Source of the DNA: Progne subis subis
Lineage: Eukaryota > Chordata > Aves > Passeriformes > Hirundinidae
NCBI GenBank assembly: GCA_022316685.1
Contig: JAKJHU010000467.1
Coordinates: 62,001-126,000 of the forward strand
Reading direction: 5' to 3'
Length of the DNA stretch: 64,000 nt
Translations under genes and position numbers: made by a program
Part shown: piece after piece, positions 44,945-55,805 of the stretch
Position numbering within the stretch: the stretch's first letter is position 1
Layout of the letters: every line of letters starts with the position of its first letter
Notes under the pieces: generated by a model
Databases searched by the model: none
Seen by the model: only the letters and a program-made list of their open reading frames with translations
Told to the model about the DNA's origin: nothing

Positions 44945-47402
44945 ATGACCCCAGCCCGCCCCCGGCCCCAGACGGGGCTGCCCCGTCCCCGCCCCCGGGC
45001 GTCCCGCCGCGGTCTCCCCTCCGCCCGGCTCTGGCCGTACTGGCGGTGGCGATGCTGGGCGGGCATCAGTGCCTGGAGCCAAGGGGGCATCGCTGCCCTT
45101 TGGCTGCGCCTGAGCCATGCTCGGCCCCGGCCCCGGCCCCGGCCCCGGCCCCGGCCCCGGCCCCGGCTCCTCCCGGGCCCCGCAGAGGACACACGCGGTG
45201 CAGCCGCTCCCGCCGCCTCCACTGCGGCTTCCCCGGCCCGAGCTCCGCCGCTCGGCAGCGCGGCCGCCGGCCCCGAGCCGCCGCTGTCCCGTCCCCAGGA
45301 GCGAACGTCTGGGGATGCCCGGCCCGGGGCGGTTGAGGGGCCCTCGGGGGCCGTTCCTGGCCCCGGGCCGAGCGCTGACAGCCGCGTCTCGCCGGCAGGG
45401 AAGGCGCAGCACGGCCTCAAGGAGCAGTACCGAGTGGGGTCGCTCCTGGGGCGCGGCGGCTTCGGCAGCGTCTTCGCGGCGACGCGGCTCTCGGACGGCG
45501 CCCCGGTGAGCGGCGGGGCCGGCGGCGGGCGCAGGAGATGGAGGATGGGGCTGGGCAGGGCGGGTGCTGAGCTCATCCCGCTGCTCCCCTTGGTTTGCAG
45601 GTGGCCATCAAAAGGGTGCCACGGAACCGCGTCCGGCACTGGGACCAGCTGGTGAGTGAGCGGGGCCAGCGGGAGAAGCCGGGGCGTGCTGGGCGGGGAT
45701 GAGCCGAGGCCCGGCAGGATGGAAGCCCCAAGGATGCCTGGAGAGAGAGCGGGTGTGGGGCCAGCGCACGGTGCAGAGCATCCCGGGCTGGGTGAGGGCT
45801 TCCCCAGCCCTGGCACGGCATCAGCCCCACTGACAGCATCGTGCTCCTCCCGCAGCCCAACGGCACCAGCGCACCACTGGAGATCGTGCTGCTGCACAAG
45901 GTCTCCACTGGCTTCCCTGGGGTCGCCCAGCTGCTGGAGTGGCTTGAGCTCCTAAACGACATCATCATGGTGCTGGAGCGCCCGGAACGATGTCAGGACC
46001 TCCGGCATTTCATTCGGGCACGGGGGTTCCTGTCCGAGGAGGTGGCACGGGAGCTGTTCCGCCAGGTGCTGGAGGCCGTGCAGCACTGCACCAGCTGCGG
46101 GGTCCTGCACAGGGACATCAAACCAGAGAACATCCTGGTTGACCTGGCCACCGGGCAGGCCAAACTGATCGACTTCGGCTGTGGCACCTACCTGCAGGAC
46201 ACGGCCTACACTCACTTTGCAGGTGAGCCCACAAAGGGGTGTGCTCCCAGTTCTGGACATCTCCTGGCCCAACATCTCATGACCCAACCTGGGTGTGGCA
46301 GCAGGTATTCTCCCTTTTGCTGCCAGACATGGCATTGAGTCTTCAGCCATATTGCTTTTGAGCAGGGGCAGGTGGGGGTCAGCTTCCAGCCGTGCTGGCA
46401 GCCTTTTCCAGCCACTCTGCCCAGGACTGGGGGTGGGATTGGGGCAGCCAGCCTGACAGAAACACCCGTGTGTGGGGGTGGCAGAGAGGGGTGAAGCCAG
46501 AACCTGTGCAGCAGCCAGTGTGGTGTGCAGGTGAGAAAGGGCTTGGACTGCTCCAGTTGCCTTTGCTTTGGAATGTTTTTGGGGCAATGCAGGCAGGGAG
46601 GATGAAGGCCTGGTTTTTCCCCAGCACTGAATGGGATTTTCCTTGTCATGTTTGGGCATTGCCAGAACTTACACTGCTCTCTTCCAACACCAGTGACTTC
46701 TTTTCCAACCCCAAGGTTGTCCACAAGTCCCAGGTGCTGGCGAGAGGGCAGCAGGTCACACCACGTGCCACTGGGGCAGCCTCCACATGCCCAGGGATGC
46801 TGGGGCCAGGCTCTGGGAGCATCAGCATCCCCCTGATGAGCTCCATCTGTATTCCATAGGAACACCGTCATACAGTCCCCCGGAATGGACCCACTTTGGC
46901 TGGTACTACGGCAAGCCAGCTACCATCTGGTCCCTGGGCATCCTGCTGCACCAGATGGTCTGCGGGGAGCACCCTTTCAGGAGGGGCCAGAACATCAGCT
47001 GGGACCATCAGCTCTCGCTGCCACAACGGCTCTCTCAAGGTGGATCCTCATCTCTGGGCACGGGGGCAATACCAGTGCTGGGAGACAGCAGCGGGCTGAT
47101 GAGCATCCTGCTCTGGCAGCTGCTGAGGAGGTGGCACATGTCCTGCTCTCCTGCTCTCCTCCAAAAGAGGGGATTGATGGGAAAGTTTAAGCCCAGCTCT
47201 GAGCACATGCAGTATAGCCTGGGCATGGGAATAGTGGGGCTAAGCAGACAGGAGCCTTCTCTAAATGACCGGCGGTTTCTGGTTTCTCTCCCCAGAGTGC
47301 CAAGATCTGATCAGGAGGTGTTTAACCATGCTAGACGTGGACAGGCCCTCATTAGAAGACCTCTTCCGTGATCCTTGGATGCAGGATATTCATCAGCCGT
47401 AG
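44945..47402 (+). CDS. PIM1-like serine/threonine kinase, right copy, kinase domain intact
   Basis: Coding segments end or begin at consensus splice sites: first segment to 45505, then 45601-45651, 45856-46222, 46860-47039 and 47296-47402 (TAG). The borders fall exactly where PIM1 introns do. Counting from the glycine at 45399, the P-loop GRGGFGSV is at 18-25, the VAIK lysine at 40, the helix-C glutamate at 62, the proline-containing PIM hinge ERPER at 94-98, HRDIKPEN from 138 and DFG at 159-161; SPPEW and [17 protein letters not shown] follow in exon 5 and PWMQDIHQP ends the protein. All catalytic residues are present. PIM kinases are constitutively active cytosolic/nuclear growth and survival kinases; that role is family knowledge. 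The start is uncertain: ATG 45117 matches the left copy but is out of frame, while the kinase frame is open back to ATGs at 44945 and 44807. Such PIM1-like copies are known to be numerous in songbirds. Confidence 0.87.
45123..45170 (+). repeat. GGCCCC hexanucleotide run, seven pure units
   Basis: Seven GGCCCC units plus one ggctcc, directly after an ATG at 45117. The left arm has four units plus an extra C. In the kinase frame the run reads Arg-Pro repeats; from the ATG at 45117 it reads Gly-Pro repeats that are out of frame with the kinase. Confidence 0.9.
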
Positions 47403-47678
47403 AAGATGGGAGAGAGCCACAGGCACCCTTTGATGCAGGGCCCTGGTAAGTAACAGCTGCACACATGCCTTGGCAATCAGAAGCAAAGAAACCCAGACTT
47501 TTTTCTGCTGCCTGTGTCACTGCACAGGGGTCATTAGATGGGAGCACGCAGCCCTTGTGCTGGAGCTGAGCGTGTCTGCCCAGCACTGGTGGCTGCCATC
47601 CCAGCTGGTTTGGCTTGTCCTGGTTCACTGACAGCTGGGGCCCTGGGCAGAGCACTGAGAGCCTGGTCTCACCCCCAG

Positions 47679-48927
47679 GGAAGGAGAAGGAGCCCCTGGA
47701 GGAGCTGTACCAGGTGGGGCTGCTGCTGCTGGAGACAGCGAGGATGACATCAAGGATGACGTCGTCTTCCTCGACCTGGCCAGCACAAAGCTGGAGATGA
47801 GGGACTCTGATTCTGGAAACTTCTTCAAAGCCAGGCTCCACAGTGAATTTACAGATGAGTCCACACGCAGGGGGATGCTCCCAGATTTGGGCATTGCACA
47901 GCCTGGCCAGGAACCAAAGGTTCCCCCTTTGCTGGGGCTGATGCAACTGATTCTTCAGTGGGCTGCCAGGCTGCTTTGTGTCAGGGCTGGGGCCATGGGG
48001 TGGGGTGGTTACGAAATGGGAGTCGGCTCCTGGCCCTGCCAACAGCCCCCACCACCCACCGTGCCCTGGGCTGGGGCTGGGGCAGCCAGCCCGACACAAA
48101 CAAACCCCCATGGCAGGAGCAGAGGTGGGACTCCAGCACCTGTGCACTTGTGCTTTGCTTTGCAGGCAAGGAAGGGCTTGGGCTGCTCCAATCCCCTTGT
48201 TTGCTTTGGGATCACCATCACTTTTGGGGGGCAGTGCAGGGGGGAAGGTGAAAGCATGGGCTTCCCTCACCCATGGGTGGGTTTTTCCCTAGCATGCAGG
48301 GGTTGGGCCTTCCTCAACCTGTGACTGACATAAAATCTTCTATCTTTTCACTTGTTTCCCCTTTTTGTCTGTAATCTATTTTCCTTAATTTGTTGTTTGT
48401 TTTTCTAAAGGAAGTCTTCCAGGCAGTGTCCAGTCTGGATGGGGAACTGCTTGGGACCAGTTGTGGCGTGCATGGGCCGTGCCCTTGGAGTAGGCTGAGG
48501 ACATCCTTTGGGAGCAGCTTTTCTTCCAGCGGTGGATGGCGTGAGGTGGGTCCCCATCTTCTTGGCATGGGTGGGATAAGAGCTTTTGGGAGATGGCAGC
48601 GAGCACAGGAGCATCCTGCTCTGGGCAGCTGCTGAGGAAGTGGATGTGCCGTGGCTGGCTGCAGACTGGGCACATGTCCTGCCCTCCTGCTCTGCTGCCA
48701 AAGGCAGCAATGATGGGCAGCTTTGGGCACTGCTCTGAGCATGGCCAGCATGGCCTGGGCACCGTGGGCGGCTGGGACAAGGGCACAGGAGCCTTCAGCT
48801 GATGGGCAGTTTCTGCTTTCTCTCCTTGCAGCCAGGCTCTGCGGATGCTGAGGCTGCTCTGGGCTCTGCCAGGGCTCTGCTGGAGCTCAGCACCGGGCCG
48901 GAATCAGCCAAAGAAGAAACGGTGTGA
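47679..48927 (+). pseudogene. Decayed PIM-like kinase copy, right arm
   Basis: Counterpart of the relic at 544-1805, with the same three blocks. Block 47679-47854 starts GKEKEPLEELYQVG and then shifts frame into a degraded exon 4 end (DIKDDVVFLDLAS); the donor GT is AT. Block 48411-48545 is exon 5-like and carries an in-frame TAG and TGA that the left copy lacks. Block 48832-48927 follows a ttgcag acceptor and reads SADAEAALGSARALLELST to TGA. The introns between blocks resemble introns 4 and 5 of the working kinase upstream. It lacks P-loop, lysine and HRD, so it cannot be an active kinase. Confidence 0.75.
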
Positions 48928-49470
48928 CCTGCAGCAGAGACTTGCTTGAGCATTTTGGCAGTGCTGCTCAAGTTTGGAGAATGTACATCTCCAAGGGAAA
49001 ACATGACATCCCCCCTAAATTAAACCTTTTCAATACCTTGTGAAACAAAATCAATCTAGGGTGACCCTAAATGATATTTTTCAGCATGCTCAAGCTGTAG
49101 CTCAGCCCTTCACTGAACAGTTCTCTCCCCCAGCTGCCTTTTACTTCACAACTGCTCCCTCCTTTCCCCCAGTGAGTTCCCAGCCCATCTCAGTCTCCAT
49201 CACACTGTTGCCTTCCTTGATGCCCCTCACCATGTAGGAGACCGAGTCCCAGGCTTAGGGACTCATCCTGTCCCTGGCTGAAGAACAGCAATGTCTCAGA
49301 GGTACAGTGGCATTTTAGTGTCATTCAGAGCTGCTCTCCAGCCCTCAGCTCTCCTCACTGCTGAGTTCCCTCTCCCTTTTCCTCATCCTTCCAGCAGGAT
49401 GAGCTCTGTGAATCCCCCTGAGCCTCCCCACTCTTGCCAGCTCACCCACCCAGCTCAGTTAGACTAAAGC

Positions 49471-52417
49471 TGAAGCTTCTTTGTCTCTCTGGCACACACC
49501 AGTGCAGTCCCCTCTGCGCAGAGCCCAGCCCCAGAGCACAGCACACAGCAGTGCAGTCCGGGCTGGAGCAGCTGCCCTGCGCCCCTGGCTTGGCTGTTTG
49601 TGGCACCTAAATGCTCCCTGTTTCCAGCTCTGCCTGCAGGATGGCCCCAGGGCAGAGCCCAGCCGGGCTCCCACTGCATCCCCTGGAGCCTGGGGCAGAC
49701 AGTGGTGCCAGAGCTGAGCTTCATGGGGAGCACCCAGAGCTGTGACTTGCAGTCAGTGTTTGCAAGGGTTGTGTTCTCATGTCCTGCAGCTTGTGGGGAA
49801 AGGGTCTGTGTGTGCCAGGGGCTCTTGCATGTCTCTGTATCCATGGATAGAAGAGTCTGTGTGTGTGCCAGCGGCTCTTGCATGTCTCTCTATCCATGGA
49901 TAGAAGGGTGTGTCTGTGTAAGGCTTTCCATAATGTCTTTGTCCTCATGGATATGGAATGAACACTGAGAGTGAAAGTGTCAGTCACGTTGCTCGCACAC
50001 TCCTTCCTTTCTGTACAAGACACCTCAGTGCACACCCCCACATATAGACACAATAAAAGGATAAGAATGGATAGAGATTTCCCACAGAGCTCTAACTTTG
50101 GCATAACTCACTTGTAAGCTGGTGGCCAGGGGATTTTTTTTCCCAGCTCTGTGTGAATAGGTGTCCAAGAGCTGAAGGGAGCAGCATTCAGAAGCAGTTT
50201 CAGGATTTCTAGGCAGGAAATGGAGCTGACAACCATCCATGGTAACTCGCCATATTCATCAGGATGAGCTGCTGGTTCTTTAGGAATATGGCACAATGGA
50301 GACAAGCCTTGGGAAAATCCGAGCTCTCAGTGGATTTATGCTATGGGGGGTGCAGCAGAAACACTTTGTGTCTGCTCTGGGGGACACAAGGTCCAAGGAG
50401 CTGTGGTGACAGAAGGTGACCTGGGCTGGTGGCAGGTTAAGTCCTGTTTCATGACATTCAGAGGGGCACAGGACAAAGCCCCAAGCCCCCCACACCCCTG
50501 ATGAAGTCTTTGTGTTGCTGCACATCCTCGAGGAAAAGCTGCTGTCACACAATGCATTGGGATTTTGAAATTTCATTTGCAATACTTTACATCCAAGTTT
50601 CAAACAGTAATATTTTTACAATCAAGACACTGTTATGCACTATCCATCTTTCACTTTCCTATTGTTTCAACCACAGTTTAAAATAACTTAATATTGGAAA
50701 AAAAACTACCAAAATCTTTAAAAACAAAGATGCTGATGTCAGTAAGATGGATCCATGCCATCAGAACATTTACAAAGTAAATAACTTAGACCTCTTTTTC
50801 ACAAGATCAGTTACCTCTTAATTCAAAGTTCTATAAGATTTGGCACTACACATTTATACTTGGCTTTCCTCTTTCATATATATTTGGTTTTCTTTTTTCT
50901 TTTTCTTTTTAAACAGACAATACGGCCTAAAAAAGGAACGTACAGTAAAATGAGATACATTTTTGATAAACAATCAAAATGTACGCTTCTCTTCTGTTTA
51001 CTTTTGTTTGGATACCCTGAAGAAAAAAATGTAGCAGAGACCAGCAGATGTGTAAAGATGTTGCTTTTGACATAACTGGAGTTCAGCACTGGTGACATCT
51101 TGTTCTAGTCAAGAGTTGCAGAATTCTTTTGCATATCTTGAACCATGTGTTTGCAGGCACAGCACCTGAAGTGCTGTTGCACCAATGCACATGAAGAATT
51201 CTGTTATTCCCTCACAGAATTTGAGCTCTGCCCAAGAACAAGGTGCTACAGTCCTTTGCTGCTGGTTCCTGTGAGGAGCAGCTCCCTTCCCGCTGGCTGA
51301 GCTGCTCAGGCCCTGCAGAGCTGAGGCTTTTCCCCACTGCTGGGCACAGACTGATGGAGCAGCACTGCTGAACACGGGGACACACAGAGGGAGCAGAAGC
51401 AGCTGCCTTTGTCCACCTGAAGCTCCAAGGCCCAAACTGTGAGCAGACAGGGCTGGAAGAGACTGGCAGGCTCCCTGTTTGCTGTGCTGCCCCACTTGTG
51501 CCCGGCCCAGCTCTGCGGGAGGCAGAGGGAGAACAAGGGGCAGCTCCCTGCCAGCCCCAGCCCAGGGACCCCTCCAGCCCCGGGGCTTGGGGCACTGTCA
51601 GCACCCGCTGCTCCAGCCACCGCTTCTGCTGGCCCTGACAGCAACAACCAAATGGTGGCTGATCCCCAGGGAGCAGCAGCAGTGCCTGGATCTGATCCCT
51701 CACTCTGGGGCACGGCTGCACAAATGACCCCCACAGCAGCAGCAGCAGCAGCACATGGAGCTGACTTTCAGCACAGCCCCTGCCACTCTTCCCTCCCGTG
51801 TGCATTGGTGTCACAGCAGCCTGAGGCACCTGGGAGCCCTCAGGGCCAGCAGGGACTTGAGATGGCAGCCCTGGGCTCCTGGGGGTTGTGCAAGGAACAG
51901 AGGTGGGGACTCCCTCTCCACGTGGAGCTTCCAGATGGAAAAGGCTGCTGTGAGCAGGCAGCTCCAAGGGCAGAGAAAGGAGGGTCTCGACCCCTGTATC
52001 TGTGCCAGTTCCACAGTGCTGGGCAGCAGCCACCGAGCACAGGGGGCACAGGGGGCACAGCAAGAGGGACAAAAGCAGGCAAGGTCAGAGACTGGGAAGA
52101 GCCAGACCTGGGAGCAGGAACAGCCGCTTCATTGCACTCTTGGAGAAAGCTCTTGGCTGCTTCAAAGCGCTGAAAGGCGTGAAGGGCAGAGAGGAGGCCA
52201 CATCAAACAATGCTCCTGTTTTCACAGCCTCCCCTCTCAGTGTCCCAGATGGAATTGCATGAACTGTATTCTTCTCTGTGAGTTGTCTCATTCAGCGTGA
52301 GCAGCTTAGCACCAGGAGCTGAAGGAGCTGAAGCCTTAGGCCTCAAGAGCTGAGCAAGAGGAAATGTTTTGAGCAAAGCAATGCTGCTAACATGGACCTG
52401 GCTGAATCCAGCAGATG
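49471..52417. other. No gene recognised
   Basis: Mixed intergenic sequence. A 57-60-bp direct repeat occurs twice at about 49806-49915 (gtgtgtgccag, ggctcttgcatgtctct and tatccatggatagaag). 50580-51080 is AT-rich and 51220-52100 GC-rich, with overlapping open frames but no domain. Confidence 0.5.
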
Positions 52418-52545
52418 GAATCCTGGAATTATGGAATCCTTTCTGTTGGGAAAGACCTCTGAGCTCATGGAGTCCAGCTGCTCATGCAGCAGTGTCAAGC
52501 CCAGCACTAAACCACGTCCCTCAAGTTCCAAGGCCTGGACAACAG
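52418..52545 (-). mobile_element. CR1 LINE 3' tail fragment
   Basis: On the plus strand gaatcctggaattatggaat is followed by ttgggaaagacctctgagct and cactaaaccacgtccctcaa, the reverse complement of a CR1 3' end. Confidence 0.65.
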
Positions 52546-53019
52546 GCCCTGAGTGAGGCCTGGACAACAGGCCCTGAGCCAAAGGAGACCTCTGGATGAA
52601 CCTTCCAACCAAAGGTTATCTCTGTATCTGCTCATTAATGAAATAATGCACGGTCATTAGAGCTGTGATAGGTGTATCCACTCATTAGTAAAACCATGGA
52701 TTGACATTTCTGTAGTTTAGAAGCTGGACAAGGCCATGAAATCCGAACATCTGGCCTGTCTGGGGCTGTATGGTCCAGAGTCAACTCCCTTGGTTCCTCC
52801 TTGAGCCCTGGCCAGGCTTTGGGTGAAACCCAAGAGGAGAATGAAAGCAGATGTTCCTGCACTAGAAGTGCTGTCAGCTTGGTTTATTCAGCACTGTCAG
52901 AGCTGGGCCCTCTCACAGCCAGGTTGGAGCCTCACCTGGGGCTGGAGGCACCTGCAGGAATTCCCAGTGTCCAGGAGTGGCTCTGCAGTCCTTGGCTGGG
53001 ACAGCTTCCCCCAGCTGAT

Positions 53020-53300
53020 GTGTGGATGTGGGTGATGGGAAAGTCTGAGGGGACCTGGTGCTGTCTCTTTCTTAATCACTGCAGGCAGTCTTTGGTAGTG
53101 ATGATTGGATGCATTGCTGAGCTTCTTTTTTGGCGAGTCTTTGCACTTTTGCATTATAATAAGTCACAGAATTCCTGAACTTTGTGTCTGTGTCTTTGGT
53201 GCTGACCCTGCTCATCAGCAGAACAGACACTGCGGCCCTACAGAACCAAAGGTGCCGTGTGACACTGCGGGGCCTGGTGTGACCAAGGGTCAGTTGTGTC
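53020..53300 (+). repeat. Repeat segment paired with 55420-55685
   Basis: Shares ttaatcactgcaggca, ggtagtgatgattgg, attgctgagcttct and gaaccaaaggtgcc with the second segment, same orientation, roughly 80 percent alike by eye. In both places it leads directly into the dispersed minisatellite. Confidence 0.65.
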
Positions 53301-53550
53301 ACTCTGTCACCAAGGACACCTCTCTGCCATTTCAGGACCTCTTAGAACCGAGGGGCCATTGTGGCACTGCAGGACCTCATGAAACCAAGTGGACCATAGT
53401 GACACTTTGTGGTCTCATGGAACCAGGATGAAATTGTTACATTGCAGGGCCCCAAGGAATCCAGCAGCCATTTTGACTCTTCATGGCCTCATGGAACCAT
53501 GGAGACCATTGTGACACTGCAGGGACCTGTATACCCAAAGGTCCATTGTT
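53245..53550 (+). repeat. Dispersed minisatellite, forward block
   Basis: About seven units of the gtgacactgcagggcct...tggaaccaagg type. Confidence 0.85.
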
Positions 53551-54001
53551 TTCCTCTGGCTGGCACTGCAGAGTCCAGACTCTCCCTGCCCCTGTCCCAG
53601 CCCCACAGAGCAGCAGAGTCAGGTCTGGCCCTGCAGCAGGGACTGGAGGCCATGGGGCTCAGGGACAGTGACTCTCTCTGCTTCCTGGAGATTTTCCCCC
53701 TGCAGGTGTTTCCCTGTGCCTGATCTCTCCCTGCCAGCACTCACAGACCCCAAATCTCTGTGCACTCTCCCTGGCCGTACAGAACCCTGCCTGTTTGCAG
53801 GGCACTGGCTGGGGGCAGGTTCTGTTTGCAGCTTGGAGAAAGGACAGGTCAGACTCAGCCTGATGGGCCCTGATGCCGAGGCAACAGGATAATGCTTGAA
53901 CTGTGCAAAAAGCTGGAGCCGTGCAGAAAGAACTAGTTCCCTTGTTACAAGGAATGTGAATGAAGCCCTTTTTAGAAATCAGCATATTTAGCAGAACAAG
54001 C

Positions 54002-54923
54002 TGTATTGGTTTGGCATGGCCTGGTTTTTGGCAGCAGGGGTGCCACAAATATCCATGGGGGATGGAGAGATCCACTCTCAGCCCATGGGGATCCATGGGG
54101 ATGCAGAGATCCACTCTCAGCCCATGGGAATCCATGGGGATGTAGAGATCCACTCTCAGTCCCAGGGGATCCATGGGGATGCAGAGATCCACTCTCAGCC
54201 CATGGGGATCCATGGGGATGCAGAGATCCTCTCTCAGCCCATGGGGATCCATGGGGATGCAGAGATCCACCCACAGCCCCTGGGGAGGTGCCCATCCCAG
54301 AGCGGGTGGATGCCTGGATGAGGCTGTGATCCAGTGCGAGACCCGGTGGAGAGAGGGGGCCCTGCTTCTAGGCTGGAGCAGCCTGTCCTTGGAGGACTGC
54401 ACCCCGTGGGAGGAGAGCCCCATGCTGCAGCAGTTTGGGAGGACTGTGTGCCCGTGGGAGGGACTCACGTTGCAGCAGGTGCGGTAGGGCTGCTGCTCGT
54501 GAGAGTGGGACCCACGCTGGGGCAGTTCATGGAGAACTGTATCCAGTGGGAGGGACTCCATGGCCACATGGGGGAAGGGCTCCTCTCCCAGAGCAGCAGA
54601 AGAAAATCTCTAGATGAAATGAGAAAACTCCCATGCCCAGTCTCTCTGTGCTCTCATGGGAAGGAGGGAGGAGCTGGATGGAAAAAAGGTGTTTTAAGGG
54701 TTTATTTACCTCTCATTATGCTCCTCTGATTCTGTTAGTATTAAAATTCACTTTGCAACTTAAGTTGAGCCATTTTGTTTATGAAATATTTCTCCTGTTT
54801 CTTAACTCACTCATGAAGTATTTGTTAATATTTTTTTCCTTCTCTGTCCAGCTGTGGCAGGGGAGGATGAGTGAAGGACTCTCGTGGGTGCCTGGCAGTG
54901 GGCCAGTGTCCAACCATGACACA
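54002..54923 (+). mobile_element. Solo LTR containing a VNTR
   Basis: Starts tgtattggtttggcatggcc and ends ccatgacaca, matching the ends of a common avian LTR family recognised from its start and its gtgggtgcctggca end. The middle holds blocks such as ggaggactgcaccccgtggg and cagtttgggaggactgtgtg. Near the end lies attaaaattcac, the polyadenylation-like area. Host bases caagc before and caagg after (if the end is taken as catgaca) may be a 5-bp target duplication with one change. No internal retroviral genes adjoin it. Confidence 0.65.
54051..54286 (+). repeat. 39-bp tandem repeat, six units
   Basis: The landmark atccatgggg occurs at 54051, 54091, 54130, 54169, 54208 and 54247. Units read gatgcagagatccactctca then gcccatgggg. 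Because 39 is divisible by three, frames on both strands stay open; this is not evidence of coding. Confidence 0.95.
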
Positions 54924-55069
54924 AGGTAACTGCAAACATGCTGACCCCTGGCTATTTGAGCAGGCAATCTTATAGAGCATGTGCAGGAAGCAGGGGTAAT
55001 AAGTTCAAGCCCCAGGAAGTTTTCTGAGCCTTCACCAAAATAACCACCAGGAGGCTGATGAGCACCCTT

Positions 55070-55348
55070 TGCACAGCCAAGCATGTGCTACAAGGGCTTA
55101 CATAAACATGTGATTAGAGAATATGTACAATATGAAGGTTTGGAAAAGTATAATGAGAACATTAAAAAAAAAAAAAGTATAAAAGCTAGTAATGTGTGAA
55201 GGACACACAAATGAGTTTGTGGTGGAGCTATCCCCCTCACTCCTGATGTCGAATAAACAGATATCTGCTCTAAAAGCCTTATATTATGGGTTTCTGTTTT
55301 CTTGCCTAGTTTTCCCGGGGTTTTTTACCCACCTCATTGTCTGCAACA
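55070..55348 (+). mobile_element. Putative LTR
   Basis: TATA box tataaaagc at about 55179, polyadenylation signal aataaac at about 55252, and an end tctgcaaca at 55348 followed by ttggac, a possible primer-site start. The 5' border is not defined. Confidence 0.45.
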
Positions 55349-55419
55349 TTGGACATACCAGCAGGAATTCCCAATTGTTGGGAGAGGCGCTCTAATCCCT
55401 GGCTATGAAAGCTTCCCAC

Positions 55420-55685
55420 TGCTGATGGGTGAATGTAGATGATGGCAACATCATAACTGGTGATGGATCTTTCTTAATCACTGCAGGCAATTTTTGGTAG
55501 TGATGATTGGGTGAATTGCTGAGCTTCTCCTTTTGTGATTCTTTGCAGTTCTGCATTATGTAAATTACATTATTCCTTAGGGTGTGTCAGTTTTGCGTGC
55601 TGACCCTGCTCACCTGCAAAATGGACACAGCAGGCCCCAGAGAACCAAAGGTGCCTTGTGACACTGCAGGGCCTGGTGTGACCAG
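55420..55685 (+). repeat. Repeat segment paired with 53020-53300
   Basis: Second copy of the segment described at 53020, again leading into the minisatellite. Confidence 0.65.
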
Positions 55686-55805
55686 GGGGACCATAGTGAC
55701 ACTGTGGGGCACATGGAATCAAGGGACCAGTGTGACGCTGTGGAGACTCATGGAACCAAGGAGATCATTCTGACAATGCAGGGACTCTCATAATCAAGGG
55801 TCCAT
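55640..55805 (+). repeat. Dispersed minisatellite, short forward block
   Basis: About four units of the same gtgacactgcagggcctg / ggaaccaagg type. Confidence 0.8.

Larger units (their letters stand above)
44620..45520. promoter_or_regulatory. CpG-rich 5' region of right PIM-like gene
   Basis: GC- and CpG-dense sequence upstream of and over the first coding segment. It includes a CAG/CGG microsatellite (44742-44789), a pyrimidine-rich minisatellite (about 44820-44930) and the hexanucleotide run at 45123-45170. No TATA box is seen, consistent with a CpG-island promoter. Confidence 0.5.
43841..49470. repeat. Right arm of the inverted duplication (PIM locus)
   Basis: Reverse complement of 1-5445 with small differences. 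It is slightly longer, partly because of extra sequence near 44330-44500. It contains the intact kinase copy, the second PIM relic and the inner CR1 edge. The homology runs to the window start on the left side, so the true outer end lies beyond 49470 or at it. Confidence 0.93.

Noticed and set aside
44596..45897. A 433-residue minus-strand frame with an alanine run, antisense to the right kinase
   Set aside because: Shadow of the CpG-rich 5' region and the trinucleotide repeat; the opposite strand carries the conserved exons.
53659..54567. A 302-residue minus-strand frame with 13-residue repeats
   Set aside because: The repeats come from a 39-bp VNTR inside an LTR, which keeps every frame open. 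No start context or homology supports a gene.
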